From Rhodococcus opacus (lineage in GTDB: Bacteria > Actinomycetota > Actinomycetes > Mycobacteriales > Mycobacteriaceae), in assembly GCF_012396235.1 (NCBI RefSeq), contig NZ_JAAXPA010000014.1:62001-126000 (forward strand): DNA of 64,000 nucleotides, given 5' to 3'. Under the pieces are notes generated by a model, which did not search any database, was not told the DNA's origin, and worked only from the letters and a program-made list of their open reading frames with translations. Positions 44,882 through 54,069 of this stretch are shown here, in pieces. Each line of letters opens with the position of its first letter. The stretch's first letter is position 1. The position numbers were made by a program, and so were the translations under genes.

Positions 44882-47800
44882 TCTCGTCGGCGGGAGAACC
44901 GGCGGAACGGAGCAGACGGGCGAGCGCGTCGGCGTCGGGCAGGTGATCCGGCGCGATCGTCCGTCCGGTCCGCACGTAGTGGAAGGCGGCGCGCACCCGC
45001 TCGATCGGAACGTCCATCAGTTCGGCCCACGCCAGCCGGTACGCGGCCAGCTGCATCACGACGGCCTTCTCGTTGGCCGCGCTCGGCTCGGCGCCGGTCT
45101 TCCAGTCGATCACCGTCCACCCGCCGTCGGGATCGGTGAACACCGCGTCGATCCGGCCGCGCAGCACCGTCCCCGCCACCGACGTCTCGAACGGCACCTC
45201 GACCTCGGTCGGGTTGCGGTCGGCCCAGGGCGAGCGCAGGAACGCGTCCTGCAGGGTCGCGAGGTCGGTGTCGGGGCCCGCGCCGGTGTCGGCGGCACCG
45301 GGTAGCTCGTCGAGGTCGAGCAGCCGGGTGGCCCCGAAGCGGCGCTCCACCCAGGCGTGGAACGCGGTACCGCGCCGCGCGAGCGGATTCGGCGGGTACG
45401 GCAGCGGACGCCTCAGCCGGGCGGCCAGGGCGTCCGGGTCGGCTTCGAGTTCGACGAGCTGGCTCACCGACAACTGACCGGGTAACACCACCTCGGTGCG
45501 GGCGTTCGCCCGCGCCTCCCGCTCGGCGAGAAGGGCGTCGACGTCGGCTGCCCAGTTCTCGGGATCGTCGTCCCCGCCTGCCGGTGCCGTCTCGCCTGCA
45601 CTCTTCAGCGCCGCCACGACCAACGCCGCGCCGCGCTCGACCGACTCCCGTCGGAGCCCGAGCGGATCCCGCGGCCACGCAGCCGACTTGGGGGTACTGG
45701 TCAGCGGGTTCTGCTCGTCGGGTTCGGGTGCGGGCGCCCAGATGTCGACGATCCCGATTCCCTCGTGCTCCTCGTCGGTCACCGTGTCGCGCAGTTCGGT
45801 GAGGAACTCCGACGGACCCTTGGGCTCCGTTCCGGATTCTGCCCAGTGGTGACCCGACGCGAACAGCACCCGTTCGGTGCGGGTGAGTGCGACGTAGAAC
45901 AGCCTGCGGTCCTCGTCGAGTTTGCGGGCCGCCAGCGCCGCCTTGTGCGCCTTCACGGCCTCCTCGAGGTCTTTCCGGTCGTACAGGTTCTCGAGCTCGA
46001 GAACGGGCACGCCGTCGGCCGACTCCCCCGGCCGCGCACGGTCTCCGCGCAGCGAGGGCGGCAGTTCACCGACGGCACCGAGCCAGGACCCGGACGCCGT
46101 CCGCGAGGGAAAGACGCCGGCCGTCAGGTGCGGTACCGCCACCACTTCCCACTCCAGCCCCTTGGCCGAGTGCACCGTCAGCACCTGGACGCGGTGCGGG
46201 TCCACCTCGACTTCGCCCGGAGCCAAACCCTTTTCGACCGATTCCGCGGCCGACAGAAAGGCGAGCAGTCCGGTGACGGTGGCCGACGTGCGGCTCGCGT
46301 ACCCGGCGACGACGTCGGCGAAGGCGTCGAGATGTTCGCGGCCCGCACTCCCCCGCGCCGACCGACGCGTCCGGGCCTGTGCTTCGATGCCGATACCCAA
46401 CACCCGTTCGACCTCGGCCACCAGCTCGGTGAGTGGCTGCCCGATCCGCTCACGCAGAGACGCCAACTCCGCCGCGACGGCGGTGATCCGTGCGTAACCG
46501 ACCTGCGAATAGCGTTCGGCGGGACCGGGATCCGCCAGTGCATCCGCCAGGCCGGCCTGCTCCGCGTGCTCACCGGGCAGCGCCTCGCCGACGGCGTCGG
46601 CCAGAGCGGACGAATCGGTGACGGCGCCGGTGGTGCCGTAGCCGGTTCCGATGGCCAGTTCGGAGGCTCGCCGCGACAGCGCCGTCAGGTCGGCGGCCCC
46701 GATCTGCCATCTCGCCCCGGTCAGCATTCGCACGGCGGCACTGCCCGCCATCGGGTCGGCGACCACCCGGAGCATCGCGATCACGTCGGCCACCTCGGGG
46801 GTGTGGAGCAGTCCACCGAGACCGACCACTTCGACCGGCAGACCCCGGGACCGCAGCACCTCCGCGATCGGTGCGGCGTCGGCGTTGCGGCGGATCAGCA
46901 CCGCGGCGGTCGGCGGGTCCTCGCCCCGGCTCGTGGCGTCCGCGTACTGTTCGGCGATGCGGTCGGCCACCCATTCGCGTTCCTGCACGACGTCACCGGT
47001 GAGGGCCAGCCGCACATCACCCGGGACGGCCTGCGGTCGCGCCCGCAGAGTGCTGACCGACACGCCCCGCTCACGCAGGGACGCCGACGCCATGTTGGCC
47101 AGCGCCAGTGCCTCCGGCGGGTTGCGCCAGCTCGTGAGCAGTTCCAGGGTCGGCGCCGGATCTCCGTTCGTCAGCGGGAAGTCCGTTGCGAAGCGGGGCA
47201 GGTTGGCCGCCGAGGCACCCCGCCAGCCGTAGATCGACTGCATGGGGTCGCCCACCGCGGTGAGCGCGAGTTCACCGTCGAGACCGCCGCCGAACAGGGA
47301 CGACAGCAGCACCCGCTGCGAGTGTCCCGTGTCCTGGTACTCGTCGAGCAGCACCACCCGGAAGCGGGTGCGCTCGGCGAGTCCGACTTCGGGGTGGTCC
47401 GCGGCGACGCGTGCCGCGAGCGACATCTGGCTGCCGAAGTCGAGCGCACCTTCGCGGCGCAGCGTGTCCGCGAGACGCTGCACCAGGGGAAGGAGATCCA
47501 CCCGCCGGTGCTGGGTGTCGAGGATGTCGAGCAGTTCCTTGCCGGGGCCGCCGCGCTGTCGCGGTCCGGCGGGCAGGGTGTGGACGAGCTTGTCGAGCTC
47601 GGTGTGCGCCTCTCGCAGATCGTCCGGTTCGACGAGGTGCTCGGCCAGCTGCCCGGACAACGCGAGTACGGCTTCGGTGACCGACGCCGGATTCCGGTCG
47701 GTGTCGAGGTCGCCGTCCCAGGAGCTGACCACCCGGTGCGCCAGCTGCCACAGTTCCGTCTCCGACAGGAGCGTCGCCGAGGGTTCGATGGGCAGCAGGA

Positions 47801-48194
47801 GCCCGTGCTCGGACAGCAGTCGCCCGGCGTAGGAGTGGTAGGTGCTGACTTCCGGTTCGCCCGCGAGGATCCGCGACCGCAGGTCGCCGCTCGGGTCGAC
47901 CCTGCGGAGCAGGTCCGAACCCGCCAGCCGGGCAAGGCGTTTCCTGATCCGGGCGGTCAGCTGCTGCGCCGCCTTCCGGGTGAACGTCAGCCCCAGCACC
48001 GCCTCGGGGTCGACGACACCGTTGGCCACCAGCCACACGACGCGGGCCGCCATCGTCTCGGTCTTGCCCGCGCCCGCCCCCGCGACGACGAGGGTCGGGC
48101 CGAGGGGGGCCGCGATGACGGCGGCCTGCTCCGGGGTGGGTGGATGCTGCCCCAGGCCGATGGCGAGTTCCACCGGGTCGATACGGATGGTCAT
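44847..48194 (-). CDS. adnB: Helicase-nuclease AdnB (lead motor subunit)
   Basis: A 1115-residue UvrD-like helicase with a C-terminal RecB-type nuclease. Walker A AGAGAGKT is near residue 40, motif II is LLDEYQDT, and QSIYGWRGA and VALTRTE are later motifs. The nuclease motif GGWTVIDWKTG is near residue 1040. With AdnA it forms the actinobacterial end-resecting motor-nuclease for double-strand breaks. Intact motifs mark it as the working motor. Its ATG overlaps the adnA stop by four bases. Confidence 0.93.
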   Translation of the reverse strand: MTIRIDPVELAIGLGQHPPTPEQAAVIAAPLGPTLVVAGAGAGKTETMAARVVWLVANGVVDPEAVLGLTFTRKAAQQLTARIRKRLARLAGSDLLRRVDPSGDLRSRILAGEPEVSTYHSYAGRLLSEHGLLLPIEPSATLLSETELWQLAHRVVSSWDGDLDTDRNPASVTEAVLALSGQLAEHLVEPDDLREAHTELDKLVHTLPAGPRQRGGPGKELLDILDTQHRRVDLLPLVQRLADTLRREGALDFGSQMSLAARVAADHPEVGLAERTRFRVVLLDEYQDTGHSQRVLLSSLFGGGLDGELALTAVGDPMQSIYGWRGASAANLPRFATDFPLTNGDPAPTLELLTSWRNPPEALALANMASASLRERGVSVSTLRARPQAVPGDVRLALTGDVVQEREWVADRIAEQYADATSRGEDPPTAAVLIRRNADAAPIAEVLRSRGLPVEVVGLGGLLHTPEVADVIAMLRVVADPMAGSAAVRMLTGARWQIGAADLTALSRRASELAIGTGYGTTGAVTDSSALADAVGEALPGEHAEQAGLADALADPGPAERYSQVGYARITAVAAELASLRERIGQPLTELVAEVERVLGIGIEAQARTRRSARGSAGREHLDAFADVVAGYASRTSATVTGLLAFLSAAESVEKGLAPGEVEVDPHRVQVLTVHSAKGLEWEVVAVPHLTAGVFPSRTASGSWLGAVGELPPSLRGDRARPGESADGVPVLELENLYDRKDLEEAVKAHKAALAARKLDEDRRLFYVALTRTERVLFASGHHWAESGTEPKGPSEFLTELRDTVTDEEHEGIGIVDIWAPAPEPDEQNPLTSTPKSAAWPRDPLGLRRESVERGAALVVAALKSAGETAPAGGDDDPENWAADVDALLAEREARANARTEVVLPGQLSVSQLVELEADPDALAARLRRPLPYPPNPLARRGTAFHAWVERRFGATRLLDLDELPGAADTGAGPDTDLATLQDAFLRSPWADRNPTEVEVPFETSVAGTVLRGRIDAVFTDPDGGWTVIDWKTGAEPSAANEKAVVMQLAAYRLAWAELMDVPIERVRAAFHYVRTGRTIAPDHLPDADALARLLRSAGSPADEIRPDAEPSVTR

Positions 48195-51100
48195 TCCGAC
48201 GTCACCTGCCGTCCCTCGTCGTGCGCGGGGCAACTCGTGCGCACCGGGCAGTGCCGGCAACCGTCGTTGACGCGGGCGAGGAACCCCGGCCCCTTGGTGG
48301 CCGCCGCTGCCGCGTGGATCACCGCGAGCCACGTCTCGAGGTCCTCGTCCGACAGCGGTGCCTGCACCCGCTGGGTGGCGCCTTCCTTCTTGTGCGGTTT
48401 GGCGACGAAGACCAGCCGCGCCCCACCGGGTTTCGACGCCGGCTCCCCGTCGATCGCGCCGGTCGCCGCCGCCACCTGGTACGCCGCCAGCTGGGCGTGC
48501 TGCTGGGCGTCGTCCTTGGTGACCGGTGCGCGGGCGGTCTTCACGTCGACGATGACGGGCCTGCCCTCGGCATCGCGTTCGAGCCGGTCGATCCGCCCCC
48601 GCAACCGGATCGTCGGGGAACCCTCTTCCTGCGGTTCCAGGACACCGTCGACTGCCACCTCGACACCGACCTCGGTGAGTTCGGATCGGGTGTTCCCGAG
48701 CCAGGCGGTGAACGTGGCGAGCATGTCCCGGGTGCGGTCGAGTTCACGCCGCGAGTACCACTGAGATCCCAGATCGATCGAATCCCAGGCGTTCTCCAGT
48801 GCGCGTTCCACCTGATCGGGCGGGATGCGGCCGGCGAGCGCCTGCACCAGCGTGTGCACGAGCGTTCCGGCGATGGCGTGGGTGTTGTCGCCGTCCGTCC
48901 CGCCGTGGCGTTCGAGCAGCCACCGCAACGGGCACGTGTTGAGCAGGTCGATGGTGGACGGCGACAACGACACCGGTCCGTCCTCCTCGTTCCACAACGC
49001 CACGCCGGTGCTCGGTTCGGCGGTGCCGTACCACTGGTCCGGGTGTGCGCCGCGCACTCCGGCGTCGGCGAGCCGGGCGAGTTGCCGCGCCGCGCGGTCC
49101 TGCCGGGCGGGATCGGATTCCGCGACGTCCGGATCGCAGACCACGCTGCGCAATTCGGCGACGAGGGCAGGCAGGGCCAGGACCCGGGTCGCCGGATCCT
49201 CCGCCTGCACGACCGTCTCCTCGACGTCCGAATCCTGGTCTCCGGCGAGCAACTCGTCGACGAAACGGGAGTGAACGAGATCGGCGTCGCCGCTGGCCGA
49301 GTCGACCGCGGTGACGAGCAGGCTCCGCCTCGCCCGGCTGCACGCCACCAGGAACAGCCTGCGTTCCTCGGCGAGGAGCGGTGCGGTGCGCGACATCCGG
49401 TCGGCGGCCGTCTCGCTGCCGTCGGACACTCCGGCGGTCAGGTCGATCAGCGCCTCGGTGCCGAGTAGGCTGCCGCGCGCCCGCAGGCTCGGCCACAGCC
49501 CTTCCTGCACACCCGCGACCGCGACGACGTCCCATTCGCGGCCGGCAGCCGAGTGGGCGCTGAGCACCGAGACGGCATCGACCGGGACGGCGGAGACGTT
49601 CCGCGTGGTGGGAATGGCTTGCCCGGTGAGGTAGTCGACGAACCCGGCGAGCTGTGCACGCGGGAGGCGGTCGACGTAACTCGCCGCGGCGTCGAACAGG
49701 GCGACCACGGCGTCGAGGTCGCGGTCGGCCTGTGCCCCGATCGGACCTCCGCGGGCGGAAGCCGCCGACCAGCGGCGTTCGAGTCCGGTGGCCTGCCATG
49801 CCGCCCACAGCACGTCCTCGATGCCGCGCCCACGGTCCAGGGGCACCTTCGCCTTGCGCAGCACGGACAGCACCCGGTTCAGGGATGCCGCTTCGACGTC
49901 GGTCAGCTTGGCCGTGACCCTGCGGGTGCTGTCGGTCTCGCCCACCAGCACGAGACGGAGGAGCTCGGCCGAGTCGCGGTCGCCGCCGGACGCCAGCTCG
50001 GCGCGCCGCAGTCCCCGGCGAAGACGCCGGAGCGCCACGGGTTCTGCGCCGCCGACGGGGCCGGCGAGCAGGGCGAGTGCGTCCTCGCCCGTGAATTCCT
50101 GCCCCGACAGTGCCCGCAGCACCAGCATCAGTCCCGACACCCCGTGCTGACGGGCCAGCGGCAACTCGGACGCCGCGGTGGTGACGGGCACACCTGCACC
50201 CAGCAGGGCACGACGCAGCGGCGCCAGGGCGCGCGGCACCGAGCGCACGATCACCGCCATCTCCGACCACGGCACCTCGTCGAGGAGGTGGGCGCGACGC
50301 AGGGTGTCGGCGATGAGCGCAGCCTCCTTCGCCGCCGTGCTCAGGACCCGGACCGACGTCCGTCCGCCGTCCCGCGCCGGGCTCCAGATCCGATGCGGCA
50401 GATGCCCCGGAAGCCGGGACGTGATCCGGGCTGCCGTGGTCGCGACCTCCGCCGTACTGCGAAAGTTGACCGGCAGCAACACCTGCCGGGGATCACCCTT
50501 GTCGGCCAGTTCGGCGAGGAATGTCGGGTCGGCCCCGCGGAAGCCGTAGATCGACTGGTCCGGGTCGCCGGCGACGACCGTGGTGCGGGTACCGGTGCCG
50601 ACGAGCCGGACGAGTTCCGCGGCCTGCGGATCGAGGTGCTGAGCGTCGTCGACGAGCAGGTGCCGCACCCGGGCCCGCTCCGTGCGCAGCAGGTCCGGGT
50701 CGGTGGCGAACGCGGTGAGGGCCGCACCGATCAGTTCGGCGGCGTCCAGCGCAGGCGCGGTGGCCTCGGGGGCCTCGACACCGACGGCTCCGCGTAGCAG
50801 CATGCCGTGCTCGTACCGGGCGGCGAACATTCCCGCCGCCACCCACTCGGGACGGGTGTGCCGCCGACCCAGTTTGATCAGGTCTTCGGGGCCGAGGCCG
50901 CGCTCGCTCGAGCGCAGCATGAGGTCGCGCAGTTCGACGGCGAAGCCGCCCAGTGCCAGTGCGGGACGCAGACGTTCGGGCCACATCTCGCCGCCGTCCG
51001 CGATGTCGCCGTGCAGCATCTCGCGCAGCACGGCGTCCTGCTCGGCGCCGGTGATGAGGCGCGGGGGCGGGTTTCCGTGGGCGGCGGCCTGCAGCCTCAG

Positions 51101-51487
51101 CACCGCGAAGGCGTAGGAGTGGACGGTGCGTACGAGCGGTTCACGCGTGGCACGGGGGCCGTGGTGTTCGTCGTGGCCGATGAGCGCGGCGGTGACCTCT
51201 TCGCGCACCCGGCCGGCCGCTCGCTTCGACTGCGTCAGCACCAGCACCGACTCCGGGTCTTCGCCACCGGCGATCCGGTCGACCGCGACGTCCACGAGAA
51301 GCGACGTCTTGCCCGTTCCCGGGCCGCCGAGCACCTGCCAGGGATTCCAGCCCATTCCGAGGGGCGGCGCGGTGAGGACCCGCTGCGTGGCGTCGTCCCA
51401 CACCCGGGCCTCGCGGACCGGGTTCTGACGGTGCACGAGCCGGGCACGGGGAACCGACGTCCTGGTGCGCACCGCCGATTCCGTCAT
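48191..51487 (-). CDS. adnA: Helicase-nuclease AdnA
   Basis: A ~1098-residue partner of AdnB. The N-terminal motor has Walker A GGPGTGKT, but motif II reads LVDDAQHL rather than DEXQD, consistent with a weak motor. The C-terminal nuclease carries PVIVDVKTA. Cysteines in NTCPLRW, GCRHCPVRTSC match the 4Fe-4S staple of AddB-like nucleases. The ATG at 51487 is preferred because GGTGGA lies nine bases upstream; ATG at 51517 is possible. It diverges from the lipV-like gene. Confidence 0.93.
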   Translation of the reverse strand: MTESAVRTRTSVPRARLVHRQNPVREARVWDDATQRVLTAPPLGMGWNPWQVLGGPGTGKTSLLVDVAVDRIAGGEDPESVLVLTQSKRAAGRVREEVTAALIGHDEHHGPRATREPLVRTVHSYAFAVLRLQAAAHGNPPPRLITGAEQDAVLREMLHGDIADGGEMWPERLRPALALGGFAVELRDLMLRSSERGLGPEDLIKLGRRHTRPEWVAAGMFAARYEHGMLLRGAVGVEAPEATAPALDAAELIGAALTAFATDPDLLRTERARVRHLLVDDAQHLDPQAAELVRLVGTGTRTTVVAGDPDQSIYGFRGADPTFLAELADKGDPRQVLLPVNFRSTAEVATTAARITSRLPGHLPHRIWSPARDGGRTSVRVLSTAAKEAALIADTLRRAHLLDEVPWSEMAVIVRSVPRALAPLRRALLGAGVPVTTAASELPLARQHGVSGLMLVLRALSGQEFTGEDALALLAGPVGGAEPVALRRLRRGLRRAELASGGDRDSAELLRLVLVGETDSTRRVTAKLTDVEAASLNRVLSVLRKAKVPLDRGRGIEDVLWAAWQATGLERRWSAASARGGPIGAQADRDLDAVVALFDAAASYVDRLPRAQLAGFVDYLTGQAIPTTRNVSAVPVDAVSVLSAHSAAGREWDVVAVAGVQEGLWPSLRARGSLLGTEALIDLTAGVSDGSETAADRMSRTAPLLAEERRLFLVACSRARRSLLVTAVDSASGDADLVHSRFVDELLAGDQDSDVEETVVQAEDPATRVLALPALVAELRSVVCDPDVAESDPARQDRAARQLARLADAGVRGAHPDQWYGTAEPSTGVALWNEEDGPVSLSPSTIDLLNTCPLRWLLERHGGTDGDNTHAIAGTLVHTLVQALAGRIPPDQVERALENAWDSIDLGSQWYSRRELDRTRDMLATFTAWLGNTRSELTEVGVEVAVDGVLEPQEEGSPTIRLRGRIDRLERDAEGRPVIVDVKTARAPVTKDDAQQHAQLAAYQVAAATGAIDGEPASKPGGARLVFVAKPHKKEGATQRVQAPLSDEDLETWLAVIHAAAAATKGPGFLARVNDGCRHCPVRTSCPAHDEGRQVTSE

Positions 51488-51543
51488 GGGTGGCATTCCA
51501 CCAGAACGGTCCGACATCTCGTGCGGCGACCCGATCCGGCATC

Positions 51544-52329
51544 ATGGGTCACGTGTCAGCACTGAATACGTACCTGTTCGGCGCCGAGGACGGCACGGAG
51601 ATCCTCGCCCTGCACGGACTCACCGGTCACGGCAGACGGTGGGAGGCACTGGCCACCGACCAGCTGCCGGACGCCCGCTGGATCTCCCCGGACCTGCTCG
51701 GGCACGGCCGTTCCACGTGGGCGCCGCCGTGGAACCTCGAAGCCCACGTCGCGAGCCTCGTCGACACACTCGACGCGTATGCGCGGGGACCCGTCCTGGT
51801 GGTGGGCCACTCGTTCGGGTGCGCCCTGGCACTGCACCTGTCGCGCGCCGTCCCCGACCGCGTCCGGGGACTCGTGTTGCTCGATCCCGCGATCGGGCTC
51901 GATCCCGAGGTGATGCAGTCGGTGGCGGATCTCACCATCTCGTCCCCCGACTACACCGACATCGCGGAGGCTCGATCCGAGAAGGTGCACGGCTCGTGGG
52001 GTGAAGTGGCCCGCGACGTCCTCGAGAACGAGATCGCCGAACACCTGGTGCCGCTGGCGAACGGCCGGGTCAACTGGCGGCTGTCCACCCCCGCCGTCGT
52101 CACGGCGTGGGGCGAACTCGCACGCGAGGCCGTCCTGCCGCCCGCGCACCTGCCGACCGTCCTCGTGCAGGCGTCGAAGGTGCAGCCGCCGTATGTCACA
52201 CCCGAATTCCGCAAGGCTCTCACCGACCATCTGGGCGACAACCTGACCGCCGTCGACCTCGACTGCGATCACATGGTGCCGCAGGCCCGGCCCGACGATG
52301 TCGCCGAGCTCGTCCGCACGCTCCTCTGA
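51544..52329 (+). CDS. Alpha/beta hydrolase (LipV-like)
   Basis: A 261-residue hydrolase with the oxyanion HGLTGHGRRW, the nucleophile elbow VVGHSFGCA, and the terminal histidine in DCDHMVPQARPDD. Its position next to adnA matches Rv3203 (lipV). The substrate is unknown, esterase or lipase by family. The ATG at 51544 is used; a GTG at 51553 is also plausible. It is followed 10 bases later by the alkyltransferase-like gene. Confidence 0.85.
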   Translation: MGHVSALNTYLFGAEDGTEILALHGLTGHGRRWEALATDQLPDARWISPDLLGHGRSTWAPPWNLEAHVASLVDTLDAYARGPVLVVGHSFGCALALHLSRAVPDRVRGLVLLDPAIGLDPEVMQSVADLTISSPDYTDIAEARSEKVHGSWGEVARDVLENEIAEHLVPLANGRVNWRLSTPAVVTAWGELAREAVLPPAHLPTVLVQASKVQPPYVTPEFRKALTDHLGDNLTAVDLDCDHMVPQARPDDVAELVRTLL

Positions 52330-52339
52330 TGGTCGCGTG

Positions 52340-52648
52340 ATGGTCGCGACGACGGAGGAACAGGTCGAGGCGGTCCGCGCACTGGTCGCGTCGATTCCGC
52401 CCGGACGGGTGGCCACGTACGGCGACATCGCCTCGGCGGCAGGGCTGTCCAGTGCGCGGACGGTCGGCTGGATCATGCGCACCGACTCCGCCGATCTCCC
52501 CTGGCACCGGGTGCTGGGCGCGTCGGGACGACCGGCGCCGCATCTCGCGCACCGGCAGATCGCGAAGCTCGAACTCGAGGGTGTTCCCATCCGGGACGGC
52601 CGCGTGGATCTCGCGGCGGCCCGGCACCGGTTCGATCAGTCCGGCTGA
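52340..52648 (+). CDS. Alkyltransferase-like protein (ATL, MGMT-like without active cysteine)
   Basis: A 102-residue DNA-binding protein related to O6-alkylguanine-DNA methyltransferase. The PCHRV active site reads PWHRV (W55), so it cannot accept alkyl groups. ATLs instead bind and flag alkylated guanine for nucleotide excision repair. The helix-turn-helix and the YGDIASAAG and ARTVGWIMR segments are preserved. Start at ATG 52340. Equivalent to Rv3204. Confidence 0.9.
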   Translation: MVATTEEQVEAVRALVASIPPGRVATYGDIASAAGLSSARTVGWIMRTDSADLPWHRVLGASGRPAPHLAHRQIAKLELEGVPIRDGRVDLAAARHRFDQSG

Positions 52649-52661
52649 CGCCCCGCCCGCC

Positions 52662-53927
52662 TCAGCACGTGCTCGGCGCGGGATCACCGCGGAACCGGGC
52701 GTCCATCCAGTCCAGCCCCTGCGGCAGCCCCAGCGCCGCCGCCGACAGGTGGTCGGGGGTCGGAGTGAGCAGAGTCTGCACCGGAGTGCCCGCGTCGCAG
52801 TACCGCCGCAGGGTGGTGTCGATCGAATCGACCGGGATCAGTGCGTCCGTCGGGCTGTGCCATTCGAAGATCGGCGTGGTGGGCACGCCCGGATACAGCT
52901 CCAGGCTGTTCTCCTCCATCACCTTCCACGCTTCCGGATCGTCCATGAAGTTCTTGTTGTCGGTCATCTGTGATGCGCTGCGCCCGATTCCGAACAGCAT
53001 GATCTCGTTGGTGCATCCGTTGCCGATCATCTGCTTCATCCAGCGGCCCTGATCGTTGAGCTGGCCGCTGACGTCGATGCGGTCCGGGTATTCGCGCTCC
53101 AGCCCCAGCGCGGCGGCCATCGCGAGACCGAACGCGGGGTGCGGGTTGGTGCCCAGGGCCTCCGCCATCTTCACCAGGTTCATCGGGGTTCCGCCCTCGG
53201 CGGCGCCGACGATGTTCAGTTCGGGGGCGTAGCTCGGTGCCAGCGCCGCCGCCCAGGCCGTGGCCATGCCGCCGCCGGAATATCCGCCCAGTCCGACCTT
53301 GCTGTTCTGCACCTGCAGTTCGGGGACTCGCTGGACGGCGCGGATGCCGTCGAGGGTGATCTGGCCACCGAGCTTCGCCGCGCCGTACGCCATCCTCGGT
53401 CCCAGATGGTCGGGCAGCGCCACTGCCCACCCGCGCGCGAGTGCGATGTTGAGTCCGGCGGCCTCGCGGATCTGGTGCAGGGGGTCGGTGGTGTAGAGCT
53501 CGGTGACGATCTTGCACTTGTTGCCGAGCGAATTGATGATGTGCTGGTACGACACCAGCGGGCCGTCCGGGACGTGGTTCGGGGGCAGCACGTACGTGGT
53601 GTTCGCCGCGATCGGCTTGCCCTCGGAGTCGGTGGTCCGGAACAGCAGCTCCCACATCGCGCTACCGGGGAAGTAGTACGACGGCGGCAGCTGGCGGATC
53701 TTCAGGACTTCGCCCGGAGCATGGTCGGCGACGTCCGCGGGCTGGATGTAGAAGGGGTCCGGGTCGGCGACGGGGAAGATGGCGTCGGCGGCGGGTGGGG
53801 ACAGCAAGGGGGGCACCAGCAATGGTGGTTGTGCCGCGGAGGTACCTGCGCCCACGAGGGCGGCAGTCAGCGCGAGGACCGAGCCGAGTACAGCGGTGCC
53901 GAAGGATCTGCGGAACAACGAACCCAT
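52662..53927 (-). CDS. Secreted lipase (LIP family)
   Basis: A 421-residue exported lipase. The signal peptide covers ~1-35 (AALVGAGTSAAQ). The nucleophile is in GLGGYSGGGMATAW, and the remaining triad is likely D (SPTDALIP) and H (TPDHLSAA). Four cysteines could form two disulfides. This matches the Candida-LipA-like secretory lipase family common in Rhodococcus and Nocardia. The ATG at 53927 has a GGGG site. A CATAGT -10-like box lies upstream. Confidence 0.9.
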   Translation of the reverse strand: MGSLFRRSFGTAVLGSVLALTAALVGAGTSAAQPPLLVPPLLSPPAADAIFPVADPDPFYIQPADVADHAPGEVLKIRQLPPSYYFPGSAMWELLFRTTDSEGKPIAANTTYVLPPNHVPDGPLVSYQHIINSLGNKCKIVTELYTTDPLHQIREAAGLNIALARGWAVALPDHLGPRMAYGAAKLGGQITLDGIRAVQRVPELQVQNSKVGLGGYSGGGMATAWAAALAPSYAPELNIVGAAEGGTPMNLVKMAEALGTNPHPAFGLAMAAALGLEREYPDRIDVSGQLNDQGRWMKQMIGNGCTNEIMLFGIGRSASQMTDNKNFMDDPEAWKVMEENSLELYPGVPTTPIFEWHSPTDALIPVDSIDTTLRRYCDAGTPVQTLLTPTPDHLSAAALGLPQGLDWMDARFRGDPAPSTC

Positions 53928-54069
53928 GACATACCCCACAATTCAGCGAGCGGGTCGACGGCATCACTATGCCAGAGCGTCGATAAAGATCAGCCGCTTT
54001 CCCGGTACCGAAGTGGTCTCTGACCGATACTTCGATTCACAGGTACTTTCGCCGTCGAACACCCGCACG

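Noticed and set aside
45765-48764. Long plus-strand open frame across adnB and adnA
   Set aside because: Antisense shadow in GC-rich DNA; it crosses two genes with clear helicase motifs.
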